This document shows positions 16,083 through 30,085 of a DNA stretch of 64,000 bases, one piece after another. Source of the stretch: JADJPO01 sp963828555 (GTDB lineage Bacteria; Actinomycetota; Actinomycetes; Actinomycetales; Kineosporiaceae); the NCBI GenBank assembly GCA_963828555.1, contig CAWHEL010000004.1, positions 1,240,001 through 1,304,000 on the forward strand. The letters are read 5' to 3'. A model generated the notes under the pieces. The model searched no databases, was not told where the DNA came from, and saw only the letters and a program-made list of their open reading frames with translations. Position numbers and translations under genes: made by a program. Each line of letters opens with the position of its first letter. Positions within the stretch are counted from its first letter, which is position 1.

Positions 16083-17617
16083 TGATCGACAACGTCGCCG
16101 GCACGCCGCTGGGCGCCACCTGGCCCGACCTGGACTCCTTCCGCGCGCTGGCCGCAGACCGTCGGGTGATCCCGGTGGTCCGCCGCTTCCTGGCCGACGG
16201 CGAGACGCCGATCGGGCTCTACCGCAAGCTGTCCGGCGACGCCCCCGGCACCTTCCTGCTCGAGTCGGCCGAGCACACCGGCGTCTGGTCGCGGTGGAGC
16301 ATCGTCGGTGCCGCCAGCGCCGCGACCCTGACCAGCCTCGACGGGCAGGCGCACTGGCTCGGCGAGCCGCCGGTGGGGGTGCCCACCACCGGCGACCCGC
16401 TGATCGCGCTGCGGGACACCGTGGCCGCGCTGGCCACCCCGCGCCTGCCCGGCATGCCGCCGCTGACCGGAGGCATGGTCGGCTTCGTGGCCTGGGACGC
16501 CGTCCGCCGCTGGGAGCGACTGCCGCTCGAGACGGTCGACGAGCTCGAGGTGCCCGAGCTGTCGATGAGCCTGGCCACCGACCTCGCCGTGCTCGACCAC
16601 AGCGACGGCACCCTGATGCTGATCGCGAACGCGGTGAACTACGACGCTACCGACGACCGGGTGGACGACGCCTGGGCGGATGCCGTGGCCCGGCTCGACC
16701 GGATGACCGCCCAGCTCGCCGCGCCCGCGCCGTCCACGGTGGCGGTGCACACCGGCGCCACCCCCGAGCCGGTCGCCCGGAGCACCCCGCAGGCGTACCA
16801 GGACGCCGTGCGCGTGGGGAAGGAGGGGATCCGGGACGGCGAGGTGTTCCAGGTGGTGCTGGCACAGCGGTTCGACCTGGACTGCCCGGCCGACGCCCTG
16901 GACGTCTACCGGATCCTGCGGGCCACCAACCCCAGCCCGTACATGTACCTCTACCGCACGCTGGACCCTCAGGGTCGCCACCTCGATGTGGTGGGCTCCA
17001 GCCCGGAGGCCCTGGTCTCGGTGACCCGGAGCCGGGTGATCACCCACCCGATCGCGGGCACCCGCTGGCGCGGGGCCACCGCGGCCGAGGACAACGCCCT
17101 GGCCGAGGACCTGCTGGCCGACCCGAAGGAACGCTCCGAGCACATCATGCTGGTCGACCTGGCTCGCAACGACCTGGGCCGGGTCTGCGTTCCGGGCTCG
17201 GTCGAGGTGGTCGACTTCATGACCGTGGAGCGCTACAGCCACGTGATGCACCTGGTCTCCGTGGTCGAGGGCGACCTGACGCCCGGCCGCAGCGCCTACG
17301 ACGTGCTGCAGGCCACCTTCCCGGCAGGCACCCTGTCCGGGGCGCCCAAGCCGCGCGCGATGGAGCTGATCGAGGAGCTCGAACCGGTGCGCCGGGGCCT
17401 GTACGGCGGCGTGGTGGGCTACTTCGACTGGGCCGGCGACATGGATCTGGCGATCGCCATCCGGACCGCGCTGGTCCGCGAGGGGGTCGCCCACGTGCAG
17501 GCCGGCGCCGGGATCGTCGCCGACTCGGTGCCCGAGCGCGAGCACGCAGAATGCCGGGACAAGGCCGCCGCGGTGCTGCGGGCCGTGGCCACCGCGACCA
17601 CCCTGCGGGCGCCGTGA
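16082..17617 (+). CDS. trpE: Anthranilate synthase component I
   Basis: TrpE converts chorismate to anthranilate with ammonia from TrpG, which is not in this window. It has 511 aa. The N-terminal domain carries the tryptophan feedback motif LLES (within GTFLLESAEHTGVW), so allosteric inhibition by Trp is expected. The chorismate-binding domain shows FQVVLAQRF, PSPYMYLYR, HPIAGTRWRG, HIMLVDLARNDLGRV and FPAGTLSGAPKPRAM. It starts at the last base of the hisI stop and its own stop overlaps the next start (GTGA), so translation is coupled through the operon. Confidence 0.97.
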   Translation: MIDNVAGTPLGATWPDLDSFRALAADRRVIPVVRRFLADGETPIGLYRKLSGDAPGTFLLESAEHTGVWSRWSIVGAASAATLTSLDGQAHWLGEPPVGVPTTGDPLIALRDTVAALATPRLPGMPPLTGGMVGFVAWDAVRRWERLPLETVDELEVPELSMSLATDLAVLDHSDGTLMLIANAVNYDATDDRVDDAWADAVARLDRMTAQLAAPAPSTVAVHTGATPEPVARSTPQAYQDAVRVGKEGIRDGEVFQVVLAQRFDLDCPADALDVYRILRATNPSPYMYLYRTLDPQGRHLDVVGSSPEALVSVTRSRVITHPIAGTRWRGATAAEDNALAEDLLADPKERSEHIMLVDLARNDLGRVCVPGSVEVVDFMTVERYSHVMHLVSVVEGDLTPGRSAYDVLQATFPAGTLSGAPKPRAMELIEELEPVRRGLYGGVVGYFDWAGDMDLAIAIRTALVREGVAHVQAGAGIVADSVPEREHAECRDKAAAVLRAVATATTLRAP

Positions 17618-18207
17618 GCCGGCGCGGCATCGTCCTGATCGTGCTCGCCGGCGCCGGGCTGACCCTGCTCAGCGCCGGACGCACCTGGGTGAGCGGCCGG
17701 ATCACGGATGCCGTGGCCGCGGCCGGGGACCTGTCCGTGACCGGCTCGGTGGCGGCGCCCGGTGTGGGTGCCCTGGCCCTGGTCTCAGCGGCCGGAGCGG
17801 TGGTCCTGGCCACCGCCGGCCGGCGTCCGGTGCAGATCGCCGCGCTGGTGCTGTCGGCCGGCGGGCTCGCCGTCGTGCTGCTCGGCGGAGCGGTGCTCAC
17901 CGACCCGGCCGACGCGCTGCGGGTGCCGGCCGCGCAGGCGAGCGGCACGACCACCAGCCGGGTGGACGACGTGCGCCGCACGGCCTGGGTCCCGCTGGGG
18001 ATGACGGGTGGTGCGCTGATGCTGGCCGGCGGGCTGCTCGCCCTCCTCCGCGGCGCGGCGTGGGCCGGACCGTCCCGGCGCTACGAGCGCACGCCGTCCA
18101 GCGCTGCCGAGGGACCGCCGGTCGACGACGAGCCGCTGTGGGAGGCGATCAGCCGTGGAGATGACCCCACGGCTCGCGACGCAGGTCCACGCGACCTGCA
18201 ACAATGA
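17614..18207 (+). CDS. Tryptophan-operon-associated membrane protein
   Basis: A 197-aa protein with four hydrophobic segments (about residues 4-22, 48-66, 72-92 and 130-150) and a polar C-terminal tail ending DPTARDAGPRDLQQ. It belongs to the TIGR02234 group found between trpE and trpC in Actinobacteria, of unknown role. GTG 17614 overlaps the trpE stop. A transport or regulatory link to tryptophan is inferred from position only. Confidence 0.86.
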   Translation: MSRRGIVLIVLAGAGLTLLSAGRTWVSGRITDAVAAAGDLSVTGSVAAPGVGALALVSAAGAVVLATAGRRPVQIAALVLSAGGLAVVLLGGAVLTDPADALRVPAAQASGTTTSRVDDVRRTAWVPLGMTGGALMLAGGLLALLRGAAWAGPSRRYERTPSSAAEGPPVDDEPLWEAISRGDDPTARDAGPRDLQQ

Positions 18208-18227
18208 CGGCAGGCGGAAGGGGAATC

Positions 18228-18452
18228 ATGGTCGAGAGCCGAGCAGCGGAGCAGCACACCGAGAGCCACGGCAACAGCACCGCTGCATGGACGCTGGTCA
18301 GCCTGGTGATGCTGGGTTCTCTGGTGTCGTGTCTCAGCGTGGTGTTCACCAGCATGCCGATGCTCGTGGTCGGTGTGGTGCTGATCATCGCCGGCGTGGT
18401 CGCCGGGAAGGTGCTCGCGGCCATGGGTCACGGCGTCGCCGGTCACCGCTGA
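18228..18452 (+). CDS. HGxxPAAW-type small membrane protein
   Basis: A 74-aa membrane protein with the motif HGNSTAAW near residue 14, matching the actinobacterial HGxxPAAW family although the Pro is replaced by Thr. Two hydrophobic helices follow (about 22-43 and 46-65), and the end is His-rich (GHGVAGHR). ATG 18228 is preceded by GGAAGGGG. ATG 18204 would overlap the previous stop and lacks a ribosome binding site. Function unknown; the position in the trp operon is conserved. Confidence 0.82.
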   Translation: MVESRAAEQHTESHGNSTAAWTLVSLVMLGSLVSCLSVVFTSMPMLVVGVVLIIAGVVAGKVLAAMGHGVAGHR

Positions 18453-18458
18453 GGAGGT

Positions 18459-18478
18459 GACCACCCGTTGGGGTGGTC
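18459..18478 (+). terminator. Hairpin between the small membrane gene and trpC
   Basis: GACCACCC (18459-18466) pairs perfectly with GGGTGGTC (18471-18478) around a GTTG loop. There is no T-run. It may trim or attenuate the trp transcript before trpC. I see no Trp-codon leader peptide, so classical attenuation is not supported. Confidence 0.4.
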
Positions 18479-18539
18479 GGGGCACCGGGTTCGGCTCGGT
18501 ACGATCGTGACGTTCTGACCGCTGCCGACAGGGGGATCT

Positions 18540-19352
18540 GTGACCGTCCTCGACGACATCATCGCGGGGGTACGGGAAGACCTCGACGCACGCCAGCTCG
18601 CGGTGCCGCTGGAGGTGCTCCAGGAGCGCGCCGAGCGCCGGGACGGCGCGTTGTCGGCGCTCTCGGTGCTCAAGGACGCCGATGTCGTCCGGGTGATCGC
18701 GGAGGTCAAGCGGTCCAGCCCGAGCAAGGGTGCGCTGGCCGCGATCGCCGATCCGGCGGCGCTCGCCCGTGACTACGAGGCCGGCGGCGCGAGCGTGATC
18801 AGCGTGCTGACCGAGCGCCGCCGCTTCGGCGGCAGCATCGAGGATCTCGAGTCCGTGCGCCGGGCCGTAGACATCCCGGTGCTGCGCAAGGACTTCATCG
18901 TCAGCAGTTACCAGGTCTGGGAGGCCCGTGCCGCGGGTGCCGACCTGGTGCTGCTCATCGTGGCCGCGCTGGAGCAGGACGCGTTGGTCTCCCTCGTCGA
19001 GCGCGTGCACTCCCTGGGCATGACCGCCCTGGTCGAGGTTCACGACGCCGATGAGGTGCCGCGGGCCGTCGACGCCGGGGCCAGGGTGATCGGGGTCAAC
19101 TGCCGCGACCTGCGCACGCTGCAGGTCGATCGCGACCAGTTCGGCCGGGTCGCGCCGCTGATCCCTGACGGCGTGGTCAAGGTCGCCGAGTCCGGAGTCC
19201 GCGGGCCCTACGACGTGCTCACCTTCGCCCGCGCCGGGGCGCACGCCGTCCTGGTGGGCGAGAGCCTGGTCACCGGCAGCGACCCCCGGGCGGCGGTGGC
19301 CAACCTGGTCGCCGCGGGCGCCCACCCCGCGCTTCGGGCGGCGCGCAAGTGA
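18540..19352 (+). CDS. trpC: Indole-3-glycerol phosphate synthase
   Basis: TrpC closes the indole ring from CdRP. It is a 270-aa TIM barrel of normal length. The active-site segment is VIAEVKRSSPSKGALAAI, with the catalytic Lys. LRKDFIVSSYQVWEARAAGAD and GVNCRDLRTLQVD are also conserved. GTG 18540 is preceded by AGGGGG. A possible -10 TACGAT at 18500-18505 could give trpC its own start point about 28 bases upstream. Its stop overlaps the trpB GTG. Confidence 0.97.
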   Translation: MTVLDDIIAGVREDLDARQLAVPLEVLQERAERRDGALSALSVLKDADVVRVIAEVKRSSPSKGALAAIADPAALARDYEAGGASVISVLTERRRFGGSIEDLESVRRAVDIPVLRKDFIVSSYQVWEARAAGADLVLLIVAALEQDALVSLVERVHSLGMTALVEVHDADEVPRAVDAGARVIGVNCRDLRTLQVDRDQFGRVAPLIPDGVVKVAESGVRGPYDVLTFARAGAHAVLVGESLVTGSDPRAAVANLVAAGAHPALRAARK

Positions 19353-20560
19353 GCGCCGTGGCCCCGCAGACCTGGACCGAGCAGACCGGGCCCTACTACG
19401 GGCGGTTCGGCGGGCGGTTCGTGCCCGAGGCCCTGGTCGCGGCCCTGGACGAGCTGGACCAGGCCTACACCCAGGCCAAGGCCGATCCGGCGTTCCAGGC
19501 CGAGCTGGACCGGCTGCACCGCACCTACTCCGGGCGGCCCAGCATCCTCACCGAGGTGCCGCGCTTCGCCGTCCACGCCGGCGGCGCCCGGATCCTGCTC
19601 AAGCGGGAGGACCTCAACCACACCGGATCACACAAGATCAACAATGTGCTCGGGCAGGCGCTGCTGACCCGCCGAATGGGCAAGACCCGGGTGATCGCCG
19701 AGACCGGTGCCGGTCAGCACGGGGTGGCCACGGCCACCGCGGCGGCCCTGCTCGACCTCGAGTGCGTGGTCTACATGGGCGAGGAGGACACCCGCCGGCA
19801 GGCCCTGAACGTGGCCCGAATGGAGTTGCTCGGCGCCACGGTGATCCCGGTCGGCACCGGGTCCCGCACGCTCAAGGACGCGATGAACGAGGCGATGCGG
19901 GACTGGGTCACCAACGTCGAGGCCACCCATTACCTGATCGGCACCGTGGCCGGGCCGCACCCGTTCCCGAGCATGGTGCGCGACTTCCAGAAGATCATCG
20001 GCGAGGAGGCCCGGGCCCAGGTGCTCGACCTCATCGGGCGACTGCCCGACCTGGTGGCGGCCTGCGTCGGCGGCGGCTCGAACGCGATCGGCATCTTCCA
20101 CGCCTTCCTCGACGACCCGCAGGTCGCCCTGCTCGGGCTGGAGGCAGGCGGCGACGGGGTGTCCACCGGGCGGCACGCGGCCTCGATCACCGGCGGCTCA
20201 CCCGGAGTGCTGCACGGCAGCCGCACCTTCATCCTGCAGGACGACGACGGCCAGACCATCGAGAGCCATTCCATCTCGGCCGGGTTGGACTATCCGGGCG
20301 TCGGCCCGGAGCACGCCTGGTTGGCCGAGTCAGGCCGGGCGACCTACGAGCCGGTCGACGACGCCGAGGCGATGGAGGCGTTCCGCCTGCTCTGCCGCAC
20401 CGAGGGGATCATCCCCGCCATCGAGAGTGCTCACGCCCTGGCCGGGGCGATCCGGGCCGGCCGCCGGCTGGGGGCGGACGCCGTGATCCTGGTCAACCTC
20501 TCCGGGCGTGGCGACAAGGACGTCGAGACCGCCGCCAGGTACTTCGGGGTGGCCCCGTGA
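19349..20560 (+). CDS. trpB: Tryptophan synthase beta chain
   Basis: TrpB condenses indole and L-serine to tryptophan using PLP. It has 403 aa. The PLP lysine is in LNHTGSHKINNVLGQ (about Lys96). AETGAGQHGVATATAAA binds the substrate carboxylate, and GGGSNAIG is the phosphate loop. GTG 19349 and the stop at 20558-20560 overlap the neighbouring genes by four bases each, as expected for subunits of one complex with TrpA. Confidence 0.98.
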   Translation: MSAVAPQTWTEQTGPYYGRFGGRFVPEALVAALDELDQAYTQAKADPAFQAELDRLHRTYSGRPSILTEVPRFAVHAGGARILLKREDLNHTGSHKINNVLGQALLTRRMGKTRVIAETGAGQHGVATATAAALLDLECVVYMGEEDTRRQALNVARMELLGATVIPVGTGSRTLKDAMNEAMRDWVTNVEATHYLIGTVAGPHPFPSMVRDFQKIIGEEARAQVLDLIGRLPDLVAACVGGGSNAIGIFHAFLDDPQVALLGLEAGGDGVSTGRHAASITGGSPGVLHGSRTFILQDDDGQTIESHSISAGLDYPGVGPEHAWLAESGRATYEPVDDAEAMEAFRLLCRTEGIIPAIESAHALAGAIRAGRRLGADAVILVNLSGRGDKDVETAARYFGVAP

Positions 20561-21366
20561 GCCGGGCCAGCGCGGCAGCGATCGACGCTGCCCGCGCCGA
20601 GGGCCGCGCCGCGCTGATCGCCTACCTGCCGGTCGGTTTCCCGGATCTGGCCACCTCGATCGCCGCGGCGCGGGCCGCGGTGGACGGCGGCGCCGACATC
20701 CTCGAGCTCGGGCCGCCCTACTCCGACCCGCTGATGGACGGCCCGGTGATCCAGCACGCGGTGGACACCGCGCTGCGAGGCGGCACCCGGATCGCCGACA
20801 TGTTCCGCGCCGTCGAGCAGGTCACCGCCGGCGGCGCCGCCGCCCTGGTGATGTCCTACTGGAACCTGGTCGACCGGTACGGCGTCGACCGGTTCGCCAA
20901 GGACCTGGCCCAGGCCGGCGGCGCCGGCGTGATCACCCCCGACCTGATCCCGGACGAGGCCGCCGACTGGATCGCCGCCAGCGACGCCCACGATCTGGAG
21001 CGGGTGTTCCTGGTGGCGCCGTCCTCGACCCCTGCCCGCCTCGCCTCGACCGCCGCGGCCTGCCGCGGCTGGGTCTACGCGGCGTCCACGATGGGGGTCA
21101 CCGGCATCCGCGGCCAGGTCTCCACCGGCGCCGAGGCCCTCGTGGCCCGCACCCGCGCGGCCGGTGCCGAACGGGTCTGCGTCGGGCTCGGCGTGTCCAC
21201 CCGGGCCCAGGCCGCCGAGGTCGCGACGTATGCCGACGGGGTGATCGTCGGCACCGCCTTCGTGCGCGCCCTCGCCGAGGCCGACTCACCGGCCGCCGGC
21301 GTGGACGCCGTCCGCGCGCTGGCCGAGCAGTTGGCCGCGGGAGTCCGTGGGAACGTATCGGGGTGA
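20557..21366 (+). CDS. trpA: Tryptophan synthase alpha chain
   Basis: TrpA cleaves indole-3-glycerol phosphate and channels indole to TrpB. It is a 269-aa TIM barrel. Catalytic Glu and Asp are in ILELGPPYSDPLMDGPVIQ. VMSYWNLVDRYG and YAASTMGVTGIRG are conserved. GTG 20557 overlaps the trpB stop. The gene ends in a GTGA overlap with lgt. Confidence 0.97.
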   Translation: MSRASAAAIDAARAEGRAALIAYLPVGFPDLATSIAAARAAVDGGADILELGPPYSDPLMDGPVIQHAVDTALRGGTRIADMFRAVEQVTAGGAAALVMSYWNLVDRYGVDRFAKDLAQAGGAGVITPDLIPDEAADWIAASDAHDLERVFLVAPSSTPARLASTAAACRGWVYAASTMGVTGIRGQVSTGAEALVARTRAAGAERVCVGLGVSTRAQAAEVATYADGVIVGTAFVRALAEADSPAAGVDAVRALAEQLAAGVRGNVSG

Positions 21367-22226
21367 GACTGCTCAGCATCCCGAGCCCGGACCAGGGGGT
21401 CTGGCACCTCGGCCCGGTCCCGATCCGGGCGTACGCCTTCTGCATCCTGATCGGGATCGCGGTGGCGATCTGGCTGGGGGAGCGTCGCTGGCAGGCCCGG
21501 GGCGGCCGCGCGGGCGTGGTGATGGACCTGTCCGCCTGGATGGTCCCGTTCGGGGTGATCGGCGGCCGGATCTATCACGTGCTGACCTCGTGGTCGGACT
21601 ACTTCGGACCGGACGGCGACCCTGCCCGCGCGTTGCGGATCTGGGAGGGCGGCCTGGGGATCTGGGGCGCGGTCGCCCTCGGCGGCGTCGGCGGCTGGCT
21701 CGGCGCCCGACGGATGGGGATCCGGCTGCCCCCGCTGGCCGACGCGATCGCCCCCGGCATCGTGCTGGCGCAGGCGATCGGCAGGGTGGGCAACTGGTTC
21801 AACAACGAGTTGTACGGCTCCTCGACCACGTTGCCGTGGGGCCTTCAGGTGCACGACTGGAACGAGTCCACAGGTAAGGCCATCGTGGGGGCCGACGGCA
21901 CCCCGGTGCTGCTGCCGGGCCTGTACCACCCGACCTTTCTGTACGAGCTGCTGTGGAATGTCGGCGTGGCGGTGGTGTTGCTCTGGGTCGACCGCCGTTG
22001 GGCGCTCGGCCACGGACGGCTGTTCGCCCTGTATGTCGCGCTCTACACCGTGGGCCGGTTCTGGATCGAGATGTTGCGGGTCGACCCGGCGCCCGAGGTG
22101 CTCGGCCTGCGCCTGAACGTCTGGACCTCGGTGCTGGTCTGGTTGGGCGCGGTCGGTTACATCGTGATTTCTGCACGGTTTCGGCCCGGGCGGGAGACCG
22201 TGGTCGAGCGGGTCGCCACCAGCTAG
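21363..22226 (+). CDS. lgt: Prolipoprotein diacylglyceryl transferase
   Basis: Lgt attaches diacylglycerol from phosphatidylglycerol to the lipobox Cys of prelipoproteins, the first step of lipoprotein maturation. It has 287 aa and about seven membrane helices. The Lgt signature GRVGNWFNNELYG is clear, with WEGGLGIWGA and YHPTFLYELLWN around it. Candidate substrates in this window are LivJ and the PCu(A)C protein. It is coupled to trpA by a GTGA overlap, a common arrangement in Actinobacteria. Confidence 0.96.
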   Translation: MRLLSIPSPDQGVWHLGPVPIRAYAFCILIGIAVAIWLGERRWQARGGRAGVVMDLSAWMVPFGVIGGRIYHVLTSWSDYFGPDGDPARALRIWEGGLGIWGAVALGGVGGWLGARRMGIRLPPLADAIAPGIVLAQAIGRVGNWFNNELYGSSTTLPWGLQVHDWNESTGKAIVGADGTPVLLPGLYHPTFLYELLWNVGVAVVLLWVDRRWALGHGRLFALYVALYTVGRFWIEMLRVDPAPEVLGLRLNVWTSVLVWLGAVGYIVISARFRPGRETVVERVATS

Positions 22227-22229
22227 AGT
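22224..22229 (+). promoter_or_regulatory. Possible -10 element (TAGAGT) for gltB
   Basis: TAGAGT overlaps the lgt stop and would give a leader of about 70 bases before gltB. No good -35 is seen. Confidence 0.3.
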
Positions 22230-22305
22230 GTGCCCACCACCGTGGGCCATCGGCGTCCCTTCCTTATCCCTGCGCGTTTGCGCACCGGACGACGAGGTGA
22301 AGCGC

Positions 22306-26866
<4,561 letters not shown>

Positions 26867-26874
<8 letters not shown>

Positions 26875-28333
26875 CCCGAGGGGCTTCCTCACCGCCCGCG
26901 AGCGTGAACTTCCGACGCGCCGTCCGATCCCGATGCGCCTGGCCGACTGGAACGAGGTCTACGAGCCGGGTGATCCGGCGGCGCTACGGCGTCAGGCCGG
27001 GCGGTGCATGGACTGCGGGATCCCGTTCTGCCACAACGGATGTCCTCTGGGGAACCTGATCCCGGAGTGGAACGACCTGACCTGGCGGGGGGACTGGCGG
27101 GAGGCGATCGAGCGGCTGCACGCCACGAACAATTTCCCGGAGTTCACCGGCCGGTTGTGCCCGGCCCCGTGCGAGAGCGCCTGCGTGCTGGGGATCAACC
27201 AGCCCGCGGTGACGATCAAGCAGGTCGAGGTCGCGATCATCGACATGGCCTTCGACCAGGGCTGGGTGATCCCCAAGCCGCCGGACCGCCTCACCGGCAA
27301 GACGGTGGCCGTGGTCGGCTCCGGCCCGGCCGGTCTGGCCGCGGCCCAACAGCTCACCCGGGCCGGTCACACGGTGGCGGTGTACGAGCGTGCGGACAAG
27401 ATCGGGGGCCTGCTGCGCTACGGCATCCCCGAGTTCAAGATGGAGAAGCGCCACCTCGACCGCAGGCTGGCCCAGATGGAGGCCGAGGGCACCCGGATGC
27501 GTCCAGGGGTCGATGTCGGCACCGATATCGGCGCCAAGGCGCTGCGCGACCGCTACGACGCCGTCGTCCTGGCCGTGGGCGCCACGGCCTGGCGCGACCT
27601 CCCCGTCCCGGGGCGCGAGTTGGACGGCGTGATGCAGGCGATGCAGTACCTGCCTCCGGCCAACCGGGTCGCCCTGGGCGAGGCCCCGACCGGCGAGTTG
27701 CCGCTGATCAGTGCCGAGGGCCTGGACGTGGTGATCATCGGTGGCGGCGACACCGGCGCCGACTGCCTGGGCACCGCGCTGCGCCAGCGGGCACGTTCGG
27801 TGACCCAGCTGGAGATCATGCCGCGACCACCGCAGGAGCGACCGGCGACCCAGCCGTGGCCCACCTATCCGATGACCTACCGCGTCGCCAGCGCCCACGA
27901 GGAGGGCGGCGAACGGGTCTACGCGGTGAACACCCAGGCCTTCCTCGGTGACGAGAACGGCCGGGTGCGCGCGCTGCAGCTGGTCGAGGTGGCCCTGGTG
28001 GAGGGGCGGTTCACCCCGGTCGAGGGCACCGAGCGGGAGATCCCCGCGCAGCTGGTGCTGCTGGCGATGGGATTCACCGGCCCGCAGCGCACCGGGCTGG
28101 TGGAACAGCTCGGGGTCGCGCTCGACGAGCGCGGCGGGATCGCGCGGGACGACACCTACGCCTCGTCCGTGCCCGGGGTGTTCGTGGCCGGAGACGCGGG
28201 GCGCGGCCAGTCGCTGATCGTCTGGGCGATCGCCGAGGGTCGCGCCTGCGCGGCCGGCGTGGATCGTTGGCTGACCGGGAGTACCGTTCTGCCTGCGCCG
28301 ATCCCCCCGACGGCGCGCCAGCTCATGATCTGA
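26867..28333 (+). CDS. gltD: Glutamate synthase small subunit
   Basis: GltD passes electrons from NADPH through FAD and two [4Fe-4S] clusters to GltB. It has 488 aa. Cluster cysteines are at 47, 50, 55 and 59 (CMDCGIPFCHNGC) and at 98, 102 and 106 (CPAPCESAC). The FAD fold is VVGSGPAGLAAAQ (about 149) and the NADPH fold is VVIIGGGDTGADCLGTA. ATG 26867 has GGAGG just upstream, inside gltB. The end TARQLMI is the family C-terminus. Confidence 0.98.
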
Positions 28334-28405
28334 ACGGCACCGGCCGTTCAGCGCTCTGCCCACCACAGCTCCGTCCACCGCACAGACCAGAGGGATACAT
28401 CGGCC

Positions 28406-29839
28406 ATGCGTCGAGCCAAGATCGTTTGTACACTGGGTCCGGCCGTGACCGGGCGGATCGAGGAGCTGGTGCTGGCCGGGATGGATGTCGCCCGGCTCAA
28501 CTTCAGCCACGGCTCCTACGAGGACCACCAGGCCCACTACGACGAGGTGCGCGCCGCCAGCGACGCCACGCAGAAGGCGGTCGGCGTCCTGGTCGACCTG
28601 CAGGGACCGAAGATCCGGCTCGGGGTGTTCCCGGACGGCCCGGTGACCCTGGTCGACGGCGACCGCTTCGTGATCACCACCGACGACGTGCCGGGGACGG
28701 CGCAACGCGCCTCCACCACCTACTCCGGGCTGCCGGGCGACTGCCGGCCGGGGCACACCATCCTGGTGGACGACGGCAAAGTGGCCCTGAGCGTGGTGGA
28801 GACCACGGACACCGAGGTGGTCACCCGGGTCGAGGTGGGCGGGGTGATCTCCAACCACAAGGGCCTCAACCTGCCCGGGATCGCGGTCAGCGTGCCGGCG
28901 CTGTCGGAGAAGGACGAGGACGACCTGCGCTTCGCCCTGCGGATGGGCGTCGACCTGGTGGCGCTGTCGTTCGTGCGCAACGCCGTCGACGTCGCCGATG
29001 TGCACAAGATCATGGACGAGGTCGGCCGGCGGGTGCCGGTGATCGCCAAGATCGAGAAGCCGCAGGCGGTGGAGAACCTCGAGGAGATCGTCCAGGCCTT
29101 CGACGGGATCATGGTCGCGCGTGGCGACCTGGGGGTGGAGCTGCCGCTGGAGCAGGTGCCGATGGTGCAGAAGCGCGCCGTCCACCTGTCCCGGCGGGCC
29201 GCCAAGCCGGTGATCGTGGCCACGCAGGTGCTCGACTCGATGATCACCCTGCCCCGGCCCACCCGGGCCGAGGCCTCGGACTGCGCCAACGCCGTGCTGG
29301 ACGGCGCCGACGCGATCATGCTCAGCGGCGAGACCAGCGTGGGGCGTTACCCGCTCGAGGCGGTGCGCACCATGGCCCGGATCATCGAGACCACCGAGGA
29401 CGAGGCGCTGGACCGGATCCCGGTGCTGGGCACCCGCCCGACGAGCAAGGGCGGCGCGATCACCTTCGCCGCGGCGGCGGTGGGCGACCTGCTCGACGTC
29501 CAACGCATGGTCGCCTTCACCACCAGTGGCGACTCGGCCCGGCGGATGTCCCGCCTGCGTTCGAGGATCCCCCTGCTGGCCTTCACCCCAGACCCTGCAG
29601 TGCGCTCCCAGCTGACCCTGACCTGGGGGGTGGAGACCTTCCTGGCCGCCGCGGTGGAGCACACCGACGAGATGGTCGCCCAAGTCGACGAGCTGCTGCT
29701 GGAGACCGGGCGCTGCAAGCCCGGTGACCAGGTGGTGATCGTGGCCGGCTCACCGCCTGGAATCCCCGGCTCGCTCAACGCGCTGCGGGTGCACCGGATG
29801 GGTGACGCGGTCCGCGGCATGGCCCGCGCCTACCGATAG
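28406..29839 (+). CDS. pyk: Pyruvate kinase
   Basis: Converts phosphoenolpyruvate and ADP to pyruvate and ATP, the last step of glycolysis. It has 477 aa, normal for the bacterial enzyme. MRRAKIVCTLGPAV starts the barrel. The catalytic Lys is in IAKIEKPQAVENL, metal ligands are in MVARGDLGVELP, and the effector and K+ region includes PTRAEASDCANAVLDGADAI. The 72-base gap after gltD holds no hairpin, so read-through from gltBD is possible. Confidence 0.97.
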   Translation: MRRAKIVCTLGPAVTGRIEELVLAGMDVARLNFSHGSYEDHQAHYDEVRAASDATQKAVGVLVDLQGPKIRLGVFPDGPVTLVDGDRFVITTDDVPGTAQRASTTYSGLPGDCRPGHTILVDDGKVALSVVETTDTEVVTRVEVGGVISNHKGLNLPGIAVSVPALSEKDEDDLRFALRMGVDLVALSFVRNAVDVADVHKIMDEVGRRVPVIAKIEKPQAVENLEEIVQAFDGIMVARGDLGVELPLEQVPMVQKRAVHLSRRAAKPVIVATQVLDSMITLPRPTRAEASDCANAVLDGADAIMLSGETSVGRYPLEAVRTMARIIETTEDEALDRIPVLGTRPTSKGGAITFAAAAVGDLLDVQRMVAFTTSGDSARRMSRLRSRIPLLAFTPDPAVRSQLTLTWGVETFLAAAVEHTDEMVAQVDELLLETGRCKPGDQVVIVAGSPPGIPGSLNALRVHRMGDAVRGMARAYR

Positions 29840-29861
29840 GCCACTCGGCCGCCTCCACTGT

Positions 29862-29918
29862 CGAGTGGTGAGGTCGCGGGTCCGACACCGGCGCGTCGAC
29901 CCGAGAAGTGCCCACTGG
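29862..29918. repeat. 57-bp palindromic repeat, copy B (diverged)
   Basis: Its length equals copy A at 8232-8288. The first 11 bases and ten bases of the right arm (29900-29909) are identical to copy A, while the loop has diverged. Upstream, CCACTCG (29841-29847) can also pair with CGAGTGG (29862-29868), which may act as the pyk terminator. It lies between pyk and the minus-strand tRNA gene. Confidence 0.5.
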
Positions 29919-29935
29919 TGCGGTGTGAGGGTGGG

Positions 29936-30017
29936 TGCCGGGTGCGGGATTCGAACCCGCATACCTTTCGGCGGCGCAGTTTGAGTGCGCTGTGTCTGCC
30001 TGTTCCACCAACCCGGC
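29936..30017 (-). tRNA. tRNA-Leu (anticodon CAA)
   Basis: The minus strand folds as a class II tRNA. The acceptor stem is GCCGGGT with ACCCGGC. The anticodon stem is GCGCA with TGCGC around loop CTCAAAC (anticodon CAA, reading UUG). A long variable arm follows, and the T arm is GCGGG-TTCGAAT-CCCGC. The discriminator base is A and the next bases are CCC, so the 3' CCA is not encoded. Confidence 0.95.
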
Positions 30018-30072
30018 CTGCCCCCGACTGTACCGACTCAGCGGTGACTGCCGCTGGAGGGCTTGCAGTCAC

Positions 30073-30078
30073 TAGGCT
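30073..30078 (+). promoter_or_regulatory. -10 element (TAGGCT) for leaderless pdtaR
   Basis: TAGGCT ends 7 bases before GTG 30086. No Shine-Dalgarno sequence is present. Confidence 0.5.
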
Positions 30079-30085
30079 GTGCGCC

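Noticed and set aside
15215..17545. A 776-codon minus-strand open frame opposite hisI and trpE
   Set aside because: It is antisense to certain genes. Its end only resembles PrmC-like sequence in the wrong frame.
16294..18207. A 637-aa gene covering trpE and the membrane protein in one frame
   Set aside because: The first two thirds read trpE out of frame. Only the portion from GTG 17614 is a real protein.
18459..18540. A tryptophan attenuator before trpC
   Set aside because: There is a hairpin but no short leader frame with Trp codons and no competing second stem.
26984..29683. An 899-codon open frame on the minus strand opposite gltD and pyk
   Set aside because: It is a shadow of GC-rich coding sequence: it lies wholly opposite two certain genes, its protein is low-complexity His/Gly/Arg/Asp, and it has no ribosome binding site or known motif.
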